A program made the translations under genes and the position numbers. From DATEOR01 sp963766725 (GTDB lineage: Bacteria > Actinomycetota > Thermoleophilia > Gaiellales > Gaiellaceae): DNA of 64,000 nucleotides. How positions within the stretch are numbered: the stretch's first letter is position 1; every line of letters starts with the position of its first letter. The stretch spans positions 1 to 64,000 of the forward strand of contig CAVYBK010000020.1 in NCBI GenBank assembly GCA_963766725.1, in the 5' to 3' direction. Below, piece after piece: positions 23,165 to 32,091 of this stretch. Under the pieces are notes generated by a model. The model ran no database searches, was not told the DNA's origin, and saw nothing but the letters and a program-made list of their open reading frames with translations.

Positions 23165-23591
23165 TTAGCGGGGCGGGCGCTCGTCGTAGCGCGGGAGCCC
23201 GTCGTCCGGGATCTCCTCCCAGCTCGCCGCGTAGGCGACGAACTGCCGGTGCTGCGGGCGGATGCCCGGGTCGCGGTCGAAGGCGCCCGAGGCGGACGCT
23301 GATCACCTCGGGGTCGTCCGGGTCGCGGCTCCAGAGCTGCGAGCCGCACTCCGAGCAGAACTCCTTGGCGAAGCCGCTGTCGGGCTGCCAGGCGCGGACG
23401 AGCTCCTCGCCGGAGACGAGCCGAAGGGAACCCGGCGCGACGCGCGCCTGCGCGGAAGCGGCGGTGCCCGATCTCCGCTGGCAGCGCGTGCAGTGGCAGT
23501 AGCTCGCGCGGAGGAGCGGCTCGGTCACCTCGAAGCGAACGCCTCCGCAGAGGCAGCCGCCGGACAGCGGCTCGCTCAGTCGCTCCACCAC
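23165..23591 (-). pseudogene. GFA-domain (glutathione-dependent formaldehyde-activating-like) protein, one frameshift
   Basis: GGCLCGGVRFEV, SYCHCTRCQRRSG and FCSECGSQLWSRD are the zinc-binding motifs of the GFA/CENP-V family. The frame shifts by one extra base near 23,288. Beyond it the correct family ending is legible in the next frame (DRDPGIRPQHRQFVAYAASW, then EEIPDDGLPRYDERPPR), stopping at 23,165. All motifs are intact, so a sequencing error is more likely than a dead gene. The start overlaps the upstream cupin gene by 16 bases. Confidence 0.8.
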
Positions 23592-23965
23592 CCGGGCGTC
23601 ATCTCCGCGTCGGTCGGATCCGTTCCGGCGCCGAAGGCGAGGTACTCGATGCCGTCGGAGCCGGCCTCAACGTTTCGCATGGTGTCCTTGTCGAAGCGGA
23701 TGGCGTCCCACTCGCGGAGCTCGACGACCTCGTCGTCGACCTTCACGCGGCCGGATCCGCGCACGACGACGTAGACCTCCTCCTGGGCCGAATGCTTGTG
23801 GCCGAAGGGCATGCGGAACTCGGGATCGAGCTTCAGGAGGCTGAGCCCGAGCGACTCGCCCTCGAGGTCGGTGCGGCCGAACCGGGCATCCATCTCCTCG
23901 GGCATGCCGAAGTTCGGAGCCTGGTTCTCGACGTCTCTGAGGTTCTTCTTCGTATAGCTGCTCAT
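23576..23965 (-). CDS. Cupin-domain protein
   Basis: A 129-residue single-domain cupin: HKHSAQEEVYVVVRGSGRV is motif 1 (His, His, Glu ligands), and motif 2 near residues 95-110 is weaker. The C-terminus TPGWWSD is unusual. Small cupins of this type bind metal and may act as isomerases or storage proteins; the function here is unknown. It overlaps and is probably coupled with the GFA-like gene. Confidence 0.85.
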   Translation of the reverse strand: MSSYTKKNLRDVENQAPNFGMPEEMDARFGRTDLEGESLGLSLLKLDPEFRMPFGHKHSAQEEVYVVVRGSGRVKVDDEVVELREWDAIRFDKDTMRNVEAGSDGIEYLAFGAGTDPTDAEMTPGWWSD

Positions 23966-24007
23966 GACCAGATTCTGGTCCGAGCGGCCGTCCAGGAAAC
24001 CTGAGAG

Positions 24008-24516
24008 CTAGGAGTCGGAGTCGGGCTGAGGCGCGAGCGGCTCGTTCTCGAGGAAGACCTGCTCGATGCGGTCTGAGACCTCGGCGAGGCCTTCCTTCGC
24101 CCACCCGATGCGCTCTTCGATGAGGCGCGCCTCCTCGCGGAGCCGCTCCTTGCGCACGCGGGCGTCGTCCTCGACCTGGCGGGCGGCGATGCGCGCGTCT
24201 TCCTCGATCGCCTCGGCCTTGCGGCGGGCATCGGCGAAGATCTGCTCGACCTCCTTGTCGGCCTGCAGCTTCTGCTCGCGCAGATAGGCGTCCGCCTCGG
24301 CCCTCGCCTCGCGGCGGATGTCCTCCGCTTCCTCGCGGGCGAGCGAGACGATGTGCTGGCCCGCCTTCTCCGCGGCGGTGAAGACCGCGGTGACGCGGGC
24401 GCCGATCCCCGAATCGTCCTCCGAAGACCTCCGACCTCGGGGGTCGACTCGACCTGCTGCTCCTCCTCCACTCCCTCTTCCACAGGCGCCTCGGGCGGCG
24501 CTCCCTTTGCGTTCAT
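24008..24516 (-). pseudogene. DivIVA/F0F1-b-like coiled-coil protein, one frameshift
   Basis: Starting MNAKGAPPEAPVEEG, the frame breaks near 24,425 (one base apparently missing). In the next frame it continues GIGARVTAVFTAAEKAG, then a long heptad-rich stretch (REEAEDIRREARAEADAYL, EAIEEDARIAARQVEDDAR, LIEERIGWAKEGLAEVSDR) to PDSDS and a stop at 24,008. This is a soluble coiled-coil of about 170 residues resembling DivIVA-tail or cell-wall-growth scaffolds. The protein at 61,102-61,593 has a similar composition. Confidence 0.6.
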
Positions 24517-24553
24517 CACGTCCGAGAGTATCGGCCGCTGCGGACGCCGAACT

Positions 24554-25161
24554 TTAGGCCGAACCGTTGCGAATCCCGAGACGGTCGAGCTCGAGCGCGC
24601 GCGAGCGAGTCGTAGCGGCCCTCTTCGAGGTCCCTGAACGGCTGCGGACTGACGGCGAGAAGCCTGTCGTACGGAGAAGTTGGAGACCGCGCGACGGGCG
24701 AGGAACTCGACGAGCAGAGGGTCGGTCGGCGCCCGCTTCAGCGCGCGGCGCACGGCGCGGGCGTCGTTCGTCCAGGCCCAGCGCAGCGGGAGATACAGGC
24801 CGAGCAGGGGCAACGTCGGGATGAGGGCGATGGAAAGGGCCAGGAGGACGCTCAGGTTCTCCGTGGAGTCCCGGCTGTCGCGTCCGCTCGCCTGGGCGCT
24901 CCTCCCGGCCTCCTCGACCTGGTCGGCGACGGTGGAGACCTGGCCCCCGACGAAGGGGATGCTCCCGAGGTTCCGGACGAGGCCGCCCGTCTCCTCGACC
25001 GCCACGCCGGCCGTGACGACGGTGTCCGAGAGCTCGCGGAGGTTCCGCACCTCGCGCCCGACGAGCAGCGCGAGCGCGACCCAGAGGACGACCCACAAGA
25101 CGGCGACGACGTCGAGGAGGCGGATCAGGCGCACGCCTGCGGTCGGAAACGCAAGTCCCAC
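24554..25161 (-). pseudogene. Two-helix membrane protein, at least two frameshifts
   Basis: A transmembrane segment (VVAVLWVVLWVALALLVG, residues 18-35), an extracytoplasmic domain of about 80 residues with coiled-coil character, a second transmembrane segment (LLALSIALIPTLPLLGLYL) and a cytoplasmic part ending, after shifts near 24,672 and 24,612, with YDRLLAVSPQPFRDLEEGRY and ELDRLGIRNGSA. Similar two-helix proteins are conserved in Actinobacteria but have no known function. The GTG at 25,161 is the start. Confidence 0.55.
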
Positions 25162-25258
25162 GCCCGCTCCTTACCCGCTCCGACCCGGCGTTTCACCGGC
25201 CCGGGCGCGGGAACAAGCAGCTTGAGCACCGGAGCGGGCTAGCTCAGGGGGGTTACCG

Positions 25259-25426
25259 ATGATCACGTCCGAAGAGCGGAGAACTACCGAGTTTCCGTCG
25301 GATCCGGACGAACAGACGGAATCCGGGCGCTCTGCTCCGATCGACGAAGACGTGGAGGGAGAGCTCAACGCTGCGCTGCCTGAACCTCGTGAAGAGGAGG
25401 AGGAGCGCTCGCAGACGTCGAGCTGA
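25259..25426 (+). CDS. Small acidic protein
   Basis: A 55-residue, strongly acidic protein (MITSEERRTTEFPSDPDEQ at the start, EPREEEEERSQTSS at the end), probably disordered. It overlaps the convergent gene by 62 bases at its 3' end. A G-rich GGGGGG lies upstream of the ATG. Composition and the clean stop make it plausible, but it is not recognised. Confidence 0.35.
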   Translation: MITSEERRTTEFPSDPDEQTESGRSAPIDEDVEGELNAALPEPREEEEERSQTSS

Positions 25427-25817
25427 GGAGACCGCCGAGCACGGCACCGAAGAGCGCATGTGCGGTCACCTCGTAGGCGAACACGCGTCCGTTTCGCAGG
25501 AGCGGCGGCCAGTCTCCGCTGCGCCGGTCTTCGTGCACGCGGTCGACCACGGCCATCGCAGGCCAGAGCGAGAAGCTCTCCGCCTGTGCCATGACGACGC
25601 CGCTCGCGGGCCCACGAAGGCCGAGGCGCTCGAAGGTCGCGCCGAAGAGCGCGCCGTTCACGAGGTGGATCGCGATCGCCGCTTCAGGCCCGACCCGGGC
25701 GAGGCCGCCCAGAAGCCGGCGGTCCGAGTACCACGGGATGCCGAAGACGCGCCCGAGTGCCGGCTCGGCGGCCGCCCACACGCCTGCCGCGACGATCCCC
25801 GCCACCATTCCCCTCAT
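25365..25817 (-). CDS. Small membrane protein, unknown function
   Basis: A 150-residue protein with about four hydrophobic stretches (GIVAAGVWAAAEPALG, AAIAIHLVNGALFGATF, SLWPAMAVVDRV, AHALFGAVLGGLL). Similar to DUF1440-like small membrane proteins in overall pattern, but I cannot confirm this. The ATG lies 26 bases from the divergent MFS gene start, so the two share a promoter region. Confidence 0.55.
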   Translation of the reverse strand: MRGMVAGIVAAGVWAAAEPALGRVFGIPWYSDRRLLGGLARVGPEAAIAIHLVNGALFGATFERLGLRGPASGVVMAQAESFSLWPAMAVVDRVHEDRRSGDWPPLLRNGRVFAYEVTAHALFGAVLGGLLSSTSASAPPPLHEVQAAQR

Positions 25818-25843
25818 CGTCCGGCGAGCATATCCTCACCCCT

Positions 25844-27307
25844 ATGGCGGCCTTCAGTCTCGACCAGCGGCGAACGCTCACCCTCGCTGCGACCGTCCTC
25901 GGGTCGTCGCTCGCCTTCATCGACGCGACGGTGGTCTTCGTCGCCCTGCCGACGATCGCGGAGGACCTCGACCTGGGTCTCACCGGCCAGCAGTGGATCG
26001 TCCTCTCCTATTCACTCTCGCTCGCATCTCTCTACCTCGTCGGCGGCGCCATCGGCGACCGCTACGGCCGTAGGCCGACGTTCATCGCGGGAGCGGCGGG
26101 CTTCGCCGTTGCCTCGGTCTTCGCCGGCTTCGCTCCGACGGGCAGCCTCCTCATCCTGGCGCGCCTGCTACAGGGCGTCGCGGGCGCCTTCCTGACGACG
26201 AACTCCCTCGCGCTCTTGCGCGGCGTCTACGGCGACGAGGCCGGCCGGGCGATCGGCTTATGGACGGCGTTCACGACCGTGGCCACGATCGCGGGGCCGC
26301 CGATCGGCGGCGCGCTCGTCGAGTGGGTCTCGTGGCGCTGGATCTTCTTCATCAACCTTCCCCTCGCGGCGCTCACCGTCGTCCTCGCCAAGGCCGGCGA
26401 GTGCAACGAGCAGAAGATGCTGCGCGTCGGCCGCCTCGACATACCCGGCGCCACGCTCGCGGCACTCGCCTTCGGGATGCTGACGTACGGCCTCGTGGAG
26501 GGGCCTGACAAGGGCTTCGGCGAGGTCTGGTGGGCATTTGCGATCTCGGTGCCCGCTTTCGTCGCGTTCTGCCTCGTCGAGGCCCGCTCGAAGAACGCGA
26601 TGCTGCCCTTCGAGCTCTTCAAGCGGCGCAACTTCGCGATGGCGAACCTGGAGACGTTCCTCGTCTACGGCGCGCTCTACGCGCAGCTCATCTTCGTACA
26701 GCTCTACCTGCAGTTCATCGGCTTCTCGCCGTTCGAGGCCGCGCTCCTCGGCATTCCGGGCAGCGTGATCATGATCGCCCTCGCGGCGCGCTTCGGGAAG
26801 CTCGCCGACGAGCACGGGCCGCGCCTCTACCTCACCGTAGGCCCCTTCCTCGTCGGCATCGGCATCCTGCTGATCCTGCCCGTGACCGAGAGGAGCGACT
26901 TCTGGACGTGGGGCTTCGCGTCCATCATCGTCTTCTCGCTCGGCCTGGCGATGCTCGTCGCCCCGATCACGTCGACGGCCCTGAAGTCGGCGCCGTCGGA
27001 GTTCGCGGGCATCGCCTCGGGGGTGAACTCGACGGTCTCGCGCCTCGGAAACCTGATCGCGGTCGCGGCGATCGGCCTCGTCATCTCGCTCGTCTACGAC
27101 TCGAAGGTGAGCGTCGGCGTCCCGCTCGCGAAGAACCAGGTCGACGAGACGCTACGCAGCGCCTCGATCGACGGCTTCCGCGTCGGGATGGTCGTCGCCG
27201 CGGGCCTCGCCTTCGCAGGAGCAGCGGTCGCCGCCGTCGGGATCGTGAATCGCGAGGACGCGCCCGGCGAGGTCAGCGGACAGGCACCGGCGCCAGCCGG
27301 AAATTGA
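25844..27307 (+). CDS. MFS transporter, DHA2 family (EmrB/QacA-like)
   Basis: A 487-residue, 14-helix drug:H+ antiporter. Motif D1 LAFIDATVVFVALPTI in helix 1, motif A GDRYGRRPTF between helices 2 and 3, and motif C GPPIGGALVEWVSWRWIFF in helix 5 place it in the EmrB/QacA subfamily, which exports diverse hydrophobic compounds. No membrane-fusion partner (EmrA) is nearby, as is usual in Gram-positive bacteria. The 3' end overlaps the convergent ATP-grasp gene by 35 bases. Confidence 0.92.
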   Translation: MAAFSLDQRRTLTLAATVLGSSLAFIDATVVFVALPTIAEDLDLGLTGQQWIVLSYSLSLASLYLVGGAIGDRYGRRPTFIAGAAGFAVASVFAGFAPTGSLLILARLLQGVAGAFLTTNSLALLRGVYGDEAGRAIGLWTAFTTVATIAGPPIGGALVEWVSWRWIFFINLPLAALTVVLAKAGECNEQKMLRVGRLDIPGATLAALAFGMLTYGLVEGPDKGFGEVWWAFAISVPAFVAFCLVEARSKNAMLPFELFKRRNFAMANLETFLVYGALYAQLIFVQLYLQFIGFSPFEAALLGIPGSVIMIALAARFGKLADEHGPRLYLTVGPFLVGIGILLILPVTERSDFWTWGFASIIVFSLGLAMLVAPITSTALKSAPSEFAGIASGVNSTVSRLGNLIAVAAIGLVISLVYDSKVSVGVPLAKNQVDETLRSASIDGFRVGMVVAAGLAFAGAAVAAVGIVNREDAPGEVSGQAPAPAGN

Positions 27308-28445
27308 GGCCGGCCACGCGCTCGCGCGCTTTGGCGACGGCCTCGTCCCTCGTCGCGCCCGACTCGTAGAGGATCGCGAGCCGGTAGCTCTGGGCGTCGT
27401 TCGTCCCCTGGGCCGAGAGCGCCAGGCCGGGCCGGGCAAGCACCTCGAGGTTGTCGTCGGGATCGGGCACGGCCTCGACGTAGGCGTCCTCGAAGACCCG
27501 CATGACATAGCTGACCGCGACGCCGTCGGGGAGGCCCGTCTCCCACTTCGGATCGTCTCCGCACGCGAGCTCGAAGAGGGCGTCGTAGGTGGAGCGGCCG
27601 TGAAGCGCTTGGACGAGCGGTGCGAACTGCGAGGCGATCCGTCCGTTCACCTCGATGATCTGGGCCGGCCCCTCCGTCGGGACGAAGAACTCGACGTTGA
27701 AGAAGCCGCCCTCGAAGCCGAGCGCCGGGAGGATCCGGGCGGCGATGTCGGAGAGCTCCGCCTGCCTCTCCTCGGAGAGCCGCGACGGATAGTCGAAGCG
27801 CTCGAAGCTGAACGTTCCCTCGTACTTGACGGAGTCGGTCACGCCGATCGTGACCACCGAGCTTCCGTGGACGTAGCCCTCGAGCGTCACTTCGTCGCCG
27901 GACAGGAGCTCCTCGCCGATGAACCCGTGCACCCTCGCGGGATCGCCGCCGGCGATCGCCGCGATCTCCGCGTAGCGGTTCGTGTAGCGGTCGGCCTCGT
28001 GCAGCTTCGAGAGCTCGGAGAGGTCGTCGATCCGGTAGGCGTTCTGCGAGAGCCGGCCCACGACCGGCTTGGCGAAGAACGGCGGGTCGCAGGGGATCCC
28101 GTCGTCGAGGAGGCAGAACTTCGGCGTCGACTCCGGCGCGACGAGCCGCTGCACGTCGCGCGAGGTCGGCTTGTGCTGGAGCGCGAGGATGGACTGCGGC
28201 GTCGGGCCCGGCAGCCCCCGGCGCTCGGCGACGATCGAGGCGAGGAGCGCCGAGAGATCCTTCGTGCCGATGACGCCGTCGGCCGGAAGCGTCTCGGCGT
28301 GCTCGAGGAACGGCTCCGGCTCGAAGACGTCGAGCTGGTCGAGGTCGGAGCCCTCGTAGCGAACGCGGTATCGGTCCTCCAGCCCCGCGGCGCGGATGGC
28401 GACAAGGTCCCGCTCCTGCGGGCAGAGGACGAGGATGTCTCTCAT
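27273..28445 (-). CDS. ATP-grasp domain protein
   Basis: A 390-residue protein. An N-terminal Rossmann-like part (DILVLCPQERDLVAIRAAG) is followed by an ATP-grasp domain: ATP-contact motifs FFAKPVVGRLSQNAYRI and EEVTLEGYVHG-type strand, then FFNVEFFVPTEGPAQIIEVN (20 residues) with the Mg-binding Glu and Asn, and NGRIASQFAP. ATP-grasp enzymes ligate a carboxylate to an amine. The partner substrate is unknown and there are no peptide-synthesis neighbours. ATG at 28,445 is preferred to an upstream start. Confidence 0.8.
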   Translation of the reverse strand: MRDILVLCPQERDLVAIRAAGLEDRYRVRYEGSDLDQLDVFEPEPFLEHAETLPADGVIGTKDLSALLASIVAERRGLPGPTPQSILALQHKPTSRDVQRLVAPESTPKFCLLDDGIPCDPPFFAKPVVGRLSQNAYRIDDLSELSKLHEADRYTNRYAEIAAIAGGDPARVHGFIGEELLSGDEVTLEGYVHGSSVVTIGVTDSVKYEGTFSFERFDYPSRLSEERQAELSDIAARILPALGFEGGFFNVEFFVPTEGPAQIIEVNGRIASQFAPLVQALHGRSTYDALFELACGDDPKWETGLPDGVAVSYVMRVFEDAYVEAVPDPDDNLEVLARPGLALSAQGTNDAQSYRLAILYESGATRDEAVAKARERVAGLNFRLAPVPVR

Positions 28446-28507
28446 GCGCGCGACCCGCGCCTCGGCGCGAAGCGGGGATCGTACCCGCATGGCTCTAAAG
28501 TAGGCGC

Positions 28508-29614
28508 GTGCTCACGGCCCGCACCGACGTCGTCGGCAGCCTGCTGCGCCCGGCCTTCCTGCTCGAGGCCCGGGAGCAGCTCGAAGCCGGCACGATCGAC
28601 GAGGAACGCTTCGCGGAGGTGGAGGACGCGGCCGTCGACGAGGCCCTCGCCCTGCAGCAGGAGGCCGGGCTCGACGTCGTCACGGACGGCGAGATGCGGC
28701 GCCTCTCCTTTCAGAGCCAGCTGCCCGCGGCGGTCGACGGCTTCGCCGACTGGGACCTCGATGCCTTTCTCTGGGGCGAGTGGCATAGCGACGAGCTGGG
28801 CGACATGAACGTCGAGCGTCCGCCCCTGGCCGTGACGGGGAAGCTTCAACGCAGGCGCTTTCTCTCGGCGGCGGAGTTCACGTATGCACAGGGTCGGACC
28901 GAACGTGTGCTGAAGGTAACGCTGCCGAGCCCCTCCCTATTCGCGAACTTCTGGAACCCGGATCGCCCGCCGGAGGCCTACGCGACGTTGGAGGAGTACC
29001 TCGGCGACGTGGCGGAGATCCTGCGCGAAGAGGTGGACGAGCTCGTTCGGCTCGGCGCGCGCTACATCCAGCTCGACGCGCCGCACTACCCGCTTCTCCT
29101 CGACCCGGGCTACCGCGACTTCTACGAGAGCCGCGGCTGGCCGGCCGACCGTTGGCTCGACCTCGGCCTCGAGCTCGACAACCTCGTCATCGGCGACCAT
29201 CCGGGCGTGACGTTCGGGATGCACCTCTGCCGCGGGAACCAGGCGAGCCGCTGGCTCGTCTCGGGTGGCTACGACTGGATCGCGACGCGCCTCTTCCCGC
29301 GGGTGAAGGCCCAGCGGATCCTGCTCGAGTACGACGACGAGCGCTCGGGCTCCTTCGAGCCGCTCGCGGAGGTGCCGGAGGACAAGGTCGTCGTCCTGGG
29401 CCTCGTGACGACGAAGAGCGGCCGACGCGAGACCGTGGACGAGCTCGTGGCGCGCGTCCGCGAGGCCGCGGCCTTCATGCCGCTCGAGCGGCTCGCGATC
29501 TCGCCGCAGTGCGGCTTCGCCACGTCGATCCTCGGCAACGCGCTCTCGGAGGAGGACGAGCGCGCCAAGCTCGCAACCCTCGTGCGCGCCGCCGAGCTGG
29601 TGTGGTCGGCATGA
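28508..29614 (+). CDS. Cobalamin-independent methionine synthase (MetE) C-terminal-like protein
   Basis: A 368-residue stand-alone MetE-C/UROD-like barrel. DVVGSLLRP at the start, IQLDAPHYPLLLDPG in the middle, GMHLCRGN (His and Cys zinc ligands) and AISPQCGFAT (third Cys ligand) are present. Such proteins transfer methyl groups between a donor and a thiol or act on other one-carbon substrates. GTG start. Its stop overlaps the next start (ATGA), so it is coupled to the lyase homologue. Confidence 0.85.
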   Translation: MLTARTDVVGSLLRPAFLLEAREQLEAGTIDEERFAEVEDAAVDEALALQQEAGLDVVTDGEMRRLSFQSQLPAAVDGFADWDLDAFLWGEWHSDELGDMNVERPPLAVTGKLQRRRFLSAAEFTYAQGRTERVLKVTLPSPSLFANFWNPDRPPEAYATLEEYLGDVAEILREEVDELVRLGARYIQLDAPHYPLLLDPGYRDFYESRGWPADRWLDLGLELDNLVIGDHPGVTFGMHLCRGNQASRWLVSGGYDWIATRLFPRVKAQRILLEYDDERSGSFEPLAEVPEDKVVVLGLVTTKSGRRETVDELVARVREAAAFMPLERLAISPQCGFATSILGNALSEEDERAKLATLVRAAELVWSA

Positions 29615-31041
29615 CTGTCGTTCTGAGAGGCAGCGGGCTCACCGTCGCAGACGTCGTGCGCGTGGCCCGCGAGGGCGAGAAGGTCGAGCTCGCGCCCGAG
29701 GCGGTCGAGGGCATGCGCGAGACACGCGCGCTCGTCGAGCGCGCGGTCGCGCGTGGAGACGAGGTCTACGGCGTGACCACCGGCGTCGGCGCGCGCAAGA
29801 AGATCCGGGTTTCGCCCGAGGAGATCCCCGCCTTCAACCGCCGGTTGATCGAGAACCACCGCATCGGGATGGGTCCCGACGCCTCCCCTGAGGTCGTGCG
29901 GGCGACGATGCTCCGCCACGCGAACGCGCTCGCGAAAGGGACTTCAGGAGTCCGGCCGGAGATCGCAGAGCGCATCGTGCGCGCGCTGAACGAGGGAGAA
30001 CGGCCGCGCGTCAACATGCTCGGATCGGTCGGGCAAGGCGACCTCGCTCCGATGGCCGACCTCGCCGCCGAGCTCTTCGGAGACTTCGAGCTCCTCGCCA
30101 AAGAGGGCATCGCACTCATCAACTCGAACGCCTTCTCGACGGCGCTCGCCTCCCTCGCCGTCTCGGACGCGGAACGGCTCGTGAGCACGCTCGACGTCAC
30201 GGGCGCCATGGACCTCGAGGCGTTCGCCGCCAATCTGACGATGCTCCATCCGGCCATCGGCGACGTCCGGCCGTATCCGGGGCTCTGCTTCGCACTCGAG
30301 CGCATCCGCGGTCTCCTGGAAGGGAGCTACCTCTGGGGGCCGGGCGCGGCTCGCAACCTCCAGGATCCGCTCACCTTCCGCTGCCTGCCGCAGATCCACG
30401 GCGCGACGCGCGACGCGCTCGAGTTCGCCAAGCGCCAGCTGGAAACGGAGCTCAACGCCTCCCAGGAGAACCCGCTGGTCATCCCGGACGAGGATCGCAT
30501 CGTCTCGGTCGCGAACTTCGACATCCTGCCGCTCGCCGCAGCGCTGGACTTCCTCCGCGTGGCAGTCGCACCCGCGTTGACGAGCGCGTGCGAGCGGCTG
30601 CTCAAGCTGCTGCAGGGGCCGCTCACCGGCCTCCCGGACGGGCTCGCGCCGAAGCAGGGTCTCGCCGAGAACTCGCTCGGCGAGCTCGGCGTGGCCGCGC
30701 AGGCCTTCACCGCCGAGGCCCGCCTCCTTGCGCAGCCCGTCTCCTACGAGGTCGTCACCTCGACCCACGCCGAGGGGATCGAAGACCGGATCACCATGGC
30801 GCCGCTTGGAGCCCGCCGCCTCTCCGAGATGGTCCAGCTCGGAGAGCGCCTCGCCGCGATCGGGTTCACCGTCGCCGCCCAGGCGATCGAGCTCCGCGAC
30901 CCCCCTATGCTCGGCGCGGGCACGAAGCGCGCCTTCGATCTCGTCCGCGAGCGCGTCCCGTTCATGGGCGAGGGCGACCCGCTGCCGGCCGACCTCGACC
31001 CCGTGCGGGACCTCGTCGTGGCGGGCGCTTTCGTTGCCTAG
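29611..31041 (+). CDS. Aromatic amino acid lyase (HAL/PAL) family protein lacking the MIO triad
   Basis: A 476-residue member of the histidine/phenylalanine ammonia-lyase superfamily: GVTTGVGARKKIRV, HANALAKGTSGVRPEIAERI (20 residues), LLEGSYLWGPGAARNLQDPL-type segment and ASQENPLV are all present. The Ala-Ser-Gly that normally cyclises to the MIO prosthetic group is absent: the loop reads LGSVGQGDLAPM, with Gln142-Gly where A-S-G is expected. It therefore cannot form MIO and probably has another activity or a binding role. Coupled to the MetE-C-like gene upstream. Confidence 0.85.
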   Translation: MTVVLRGSGLTVADVVRVAREGEKVELAPEAVEGMRETRALVERAVARGDEVYGVTTGVGARKKIRVSPEEIPAFNRRLIENHRIGMGPDASPEVVRATMLRHANALAKGTSGVRPEIAERIVRALNEGERPRVNMLGSVGQGDLAPMADLAAELFGDFELLAKEGIALINSNAFSTALASLAVSDAERLVSTLDVTGAMDLEAFAANLTMLHPAIGDVRPYPGLCFALERIRGLLEGSYLWGPGAARNLQDPLTFRCLPQIHGATRDALEFAKRQLETELNASQENPLVIPDEDRIVSVANFDILPLAAALDFLRVAVAPALTSACERLLKLLQGPLTGLPDGLAPKQGLAENSLGELGVAAQAFTAEARLLAQPVSYEVVTSTHAEGIEDRITMAPLGARRLSEMVQLGERLAAIGFTVAAQAIELRDPPMLGAGTKRAFDLVRERVPFMGEGDPLPADLDPVRDLVVAGAFVA

Positions 31042-31054
31042 ACTAAACTCGGGC

Positions 31055-32083
31055 ATGGCCGGAGCCGGACTTCTCGAGCGCCTCGAGCAGGGGCACGTCA
31101 TCTGCGCGGAGGGCTACCTCTTCGAGCTCGAGCGGCGCGGGTTCATCCAGGCCGGCGCATTCGTCCCCGAGGCCGTGCTCGACCACCCGGAGAAGGTGAC
31201 CGAGCTCCATCGCGAGTTCGTGCACGCGGGCTCCGACGTCGTCGAGGCGTTCACCTACTACGCACACCGCGAGAAGATGCGCGTCGTCGGCAAGGAAGGC
31301 CTCCTCGAGGAGCTGAACCGAAACGCGCTCGCGCTCGCGAAGGAGGTCGCCGACCAGACCGGCACGCTCTTCGCCGGCGACATCTGCAACACGAACGTCT
31401 TCGACCCCGACGACCCCGAGTCCAGGAAGGCCGTCCAGGCGATGTTCGACGAGCAGGTCGCGTGGGCCGCCGAGGCGGGCGTCGACTTCGTCATCGCCGA
31501 GACCTACTCCTACGCCGAGGAAGCGCGCATGGCGCTCGAGACGATCAAGGCGGCCGGCCTGCCCGCAGTCGTCACCATGTGCATCCACCAGGAGCCCATG
31601 ACCCGCGACGGCATGACTCCTGCGGACGCCTGCGCGATGCTCGAGCAGGCCGGCGCCGACGTCGTCGGCCTGAACTGCATCCGCGGCCTCCAGACGACGA
31701 TGGAGCTCCTGCCGAGCATCCGCGAGCAGGTCTCGGGCTACGTGGCCGCGCTGCCGGTCCCGTACCACACGACAGCCGAGATGCCGACCTTCCAGAGCCT
31801 CCGCCACCCGCGCCAGGAGGGCATGCTCTTCCCCACCGCGCTCGAGCCCTTCGAGTCGACCCGCTTCGAGGTGGCCGAGTTCGCGCGGGAAGCCGATGCG
31901 CTCGGCATCCAGTATCTCGGCCTCTGCTGCGGCAACGCGTCGTACCTGACGCGCTCGCTCGCCGAGGCGCTCGGGCGCACCCCGCCGGCCAGCCGCTACT
32001 CGCCGGACATGTCCAAGCACGCGTACTACGGCACCGACCCGCTCCTGAAGCCGGAGAACCTCGACTTCGCCGACCGGCTCTGA
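31055..32083 (+). CDS. Homocysteine/betaine-homocysteine S-methyltransferase-like protein
   Basis: A 342-residue TIM-barrel of the Hcy methyltransferase family (PF02574). VEAFTYYAHREKM, VGLNCIRG (first zinc Cys) and GLCCGNASYL (Cys pair) give the complete zinc-binding set. It should transfer a methyl group to a thiol such as homocysteine. The neighbouring MetE-C-like gene suggests a shared one-carbon or methyl-transfer pathway. It starts 14 bases after the lyase homologue stop. Confidence 0.88.
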   Translation: MAGAGLLERLEQGHVICAEGYLFELERRGFIQAGAFVPEAVLDHPEKVTELHREFVHAGSDVVEAFTYYAHREKMRVVGKEGLLEELNRNALALAKEVADQTGTLFAGDICNTNVFDPDDPESRKAVQAMFDEQVAWAAEAGVDFVIAETYSYAEEARMALETIKAAGLPAVVTMCIHQEPMTRDGMTPADACAMLEQAGADVVGLNCIRGLQTTMELLPSIREQVSGYVAALPVPYHTTAEMPTFQSLRHPRQEGMLFPTALEPFESTRFEVAEFAREADALGIQYLGLCCGNASYLTRSLAEALGRTPPASRYSPDMSKHAYYGTDPLLKPENLDFADRL

Positions 32084-32091
32084 CGCCGCGC

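Noticed and set aside
23962..25161. A single 399-residue protein across 23,962-25,161
   Set aside because: The N-terminal membrane part and the later coiled-coil part belong to two genes; the continuous frame arises only because of shifts.
25236..25262. tRNA-like 5' end (GCGGGCTAGCTCAGGGGGG)
   Set aside because: It resembles an acceptor and D-arm start, but no anticodon arm, T-arm or matching 3' acceptor follows.
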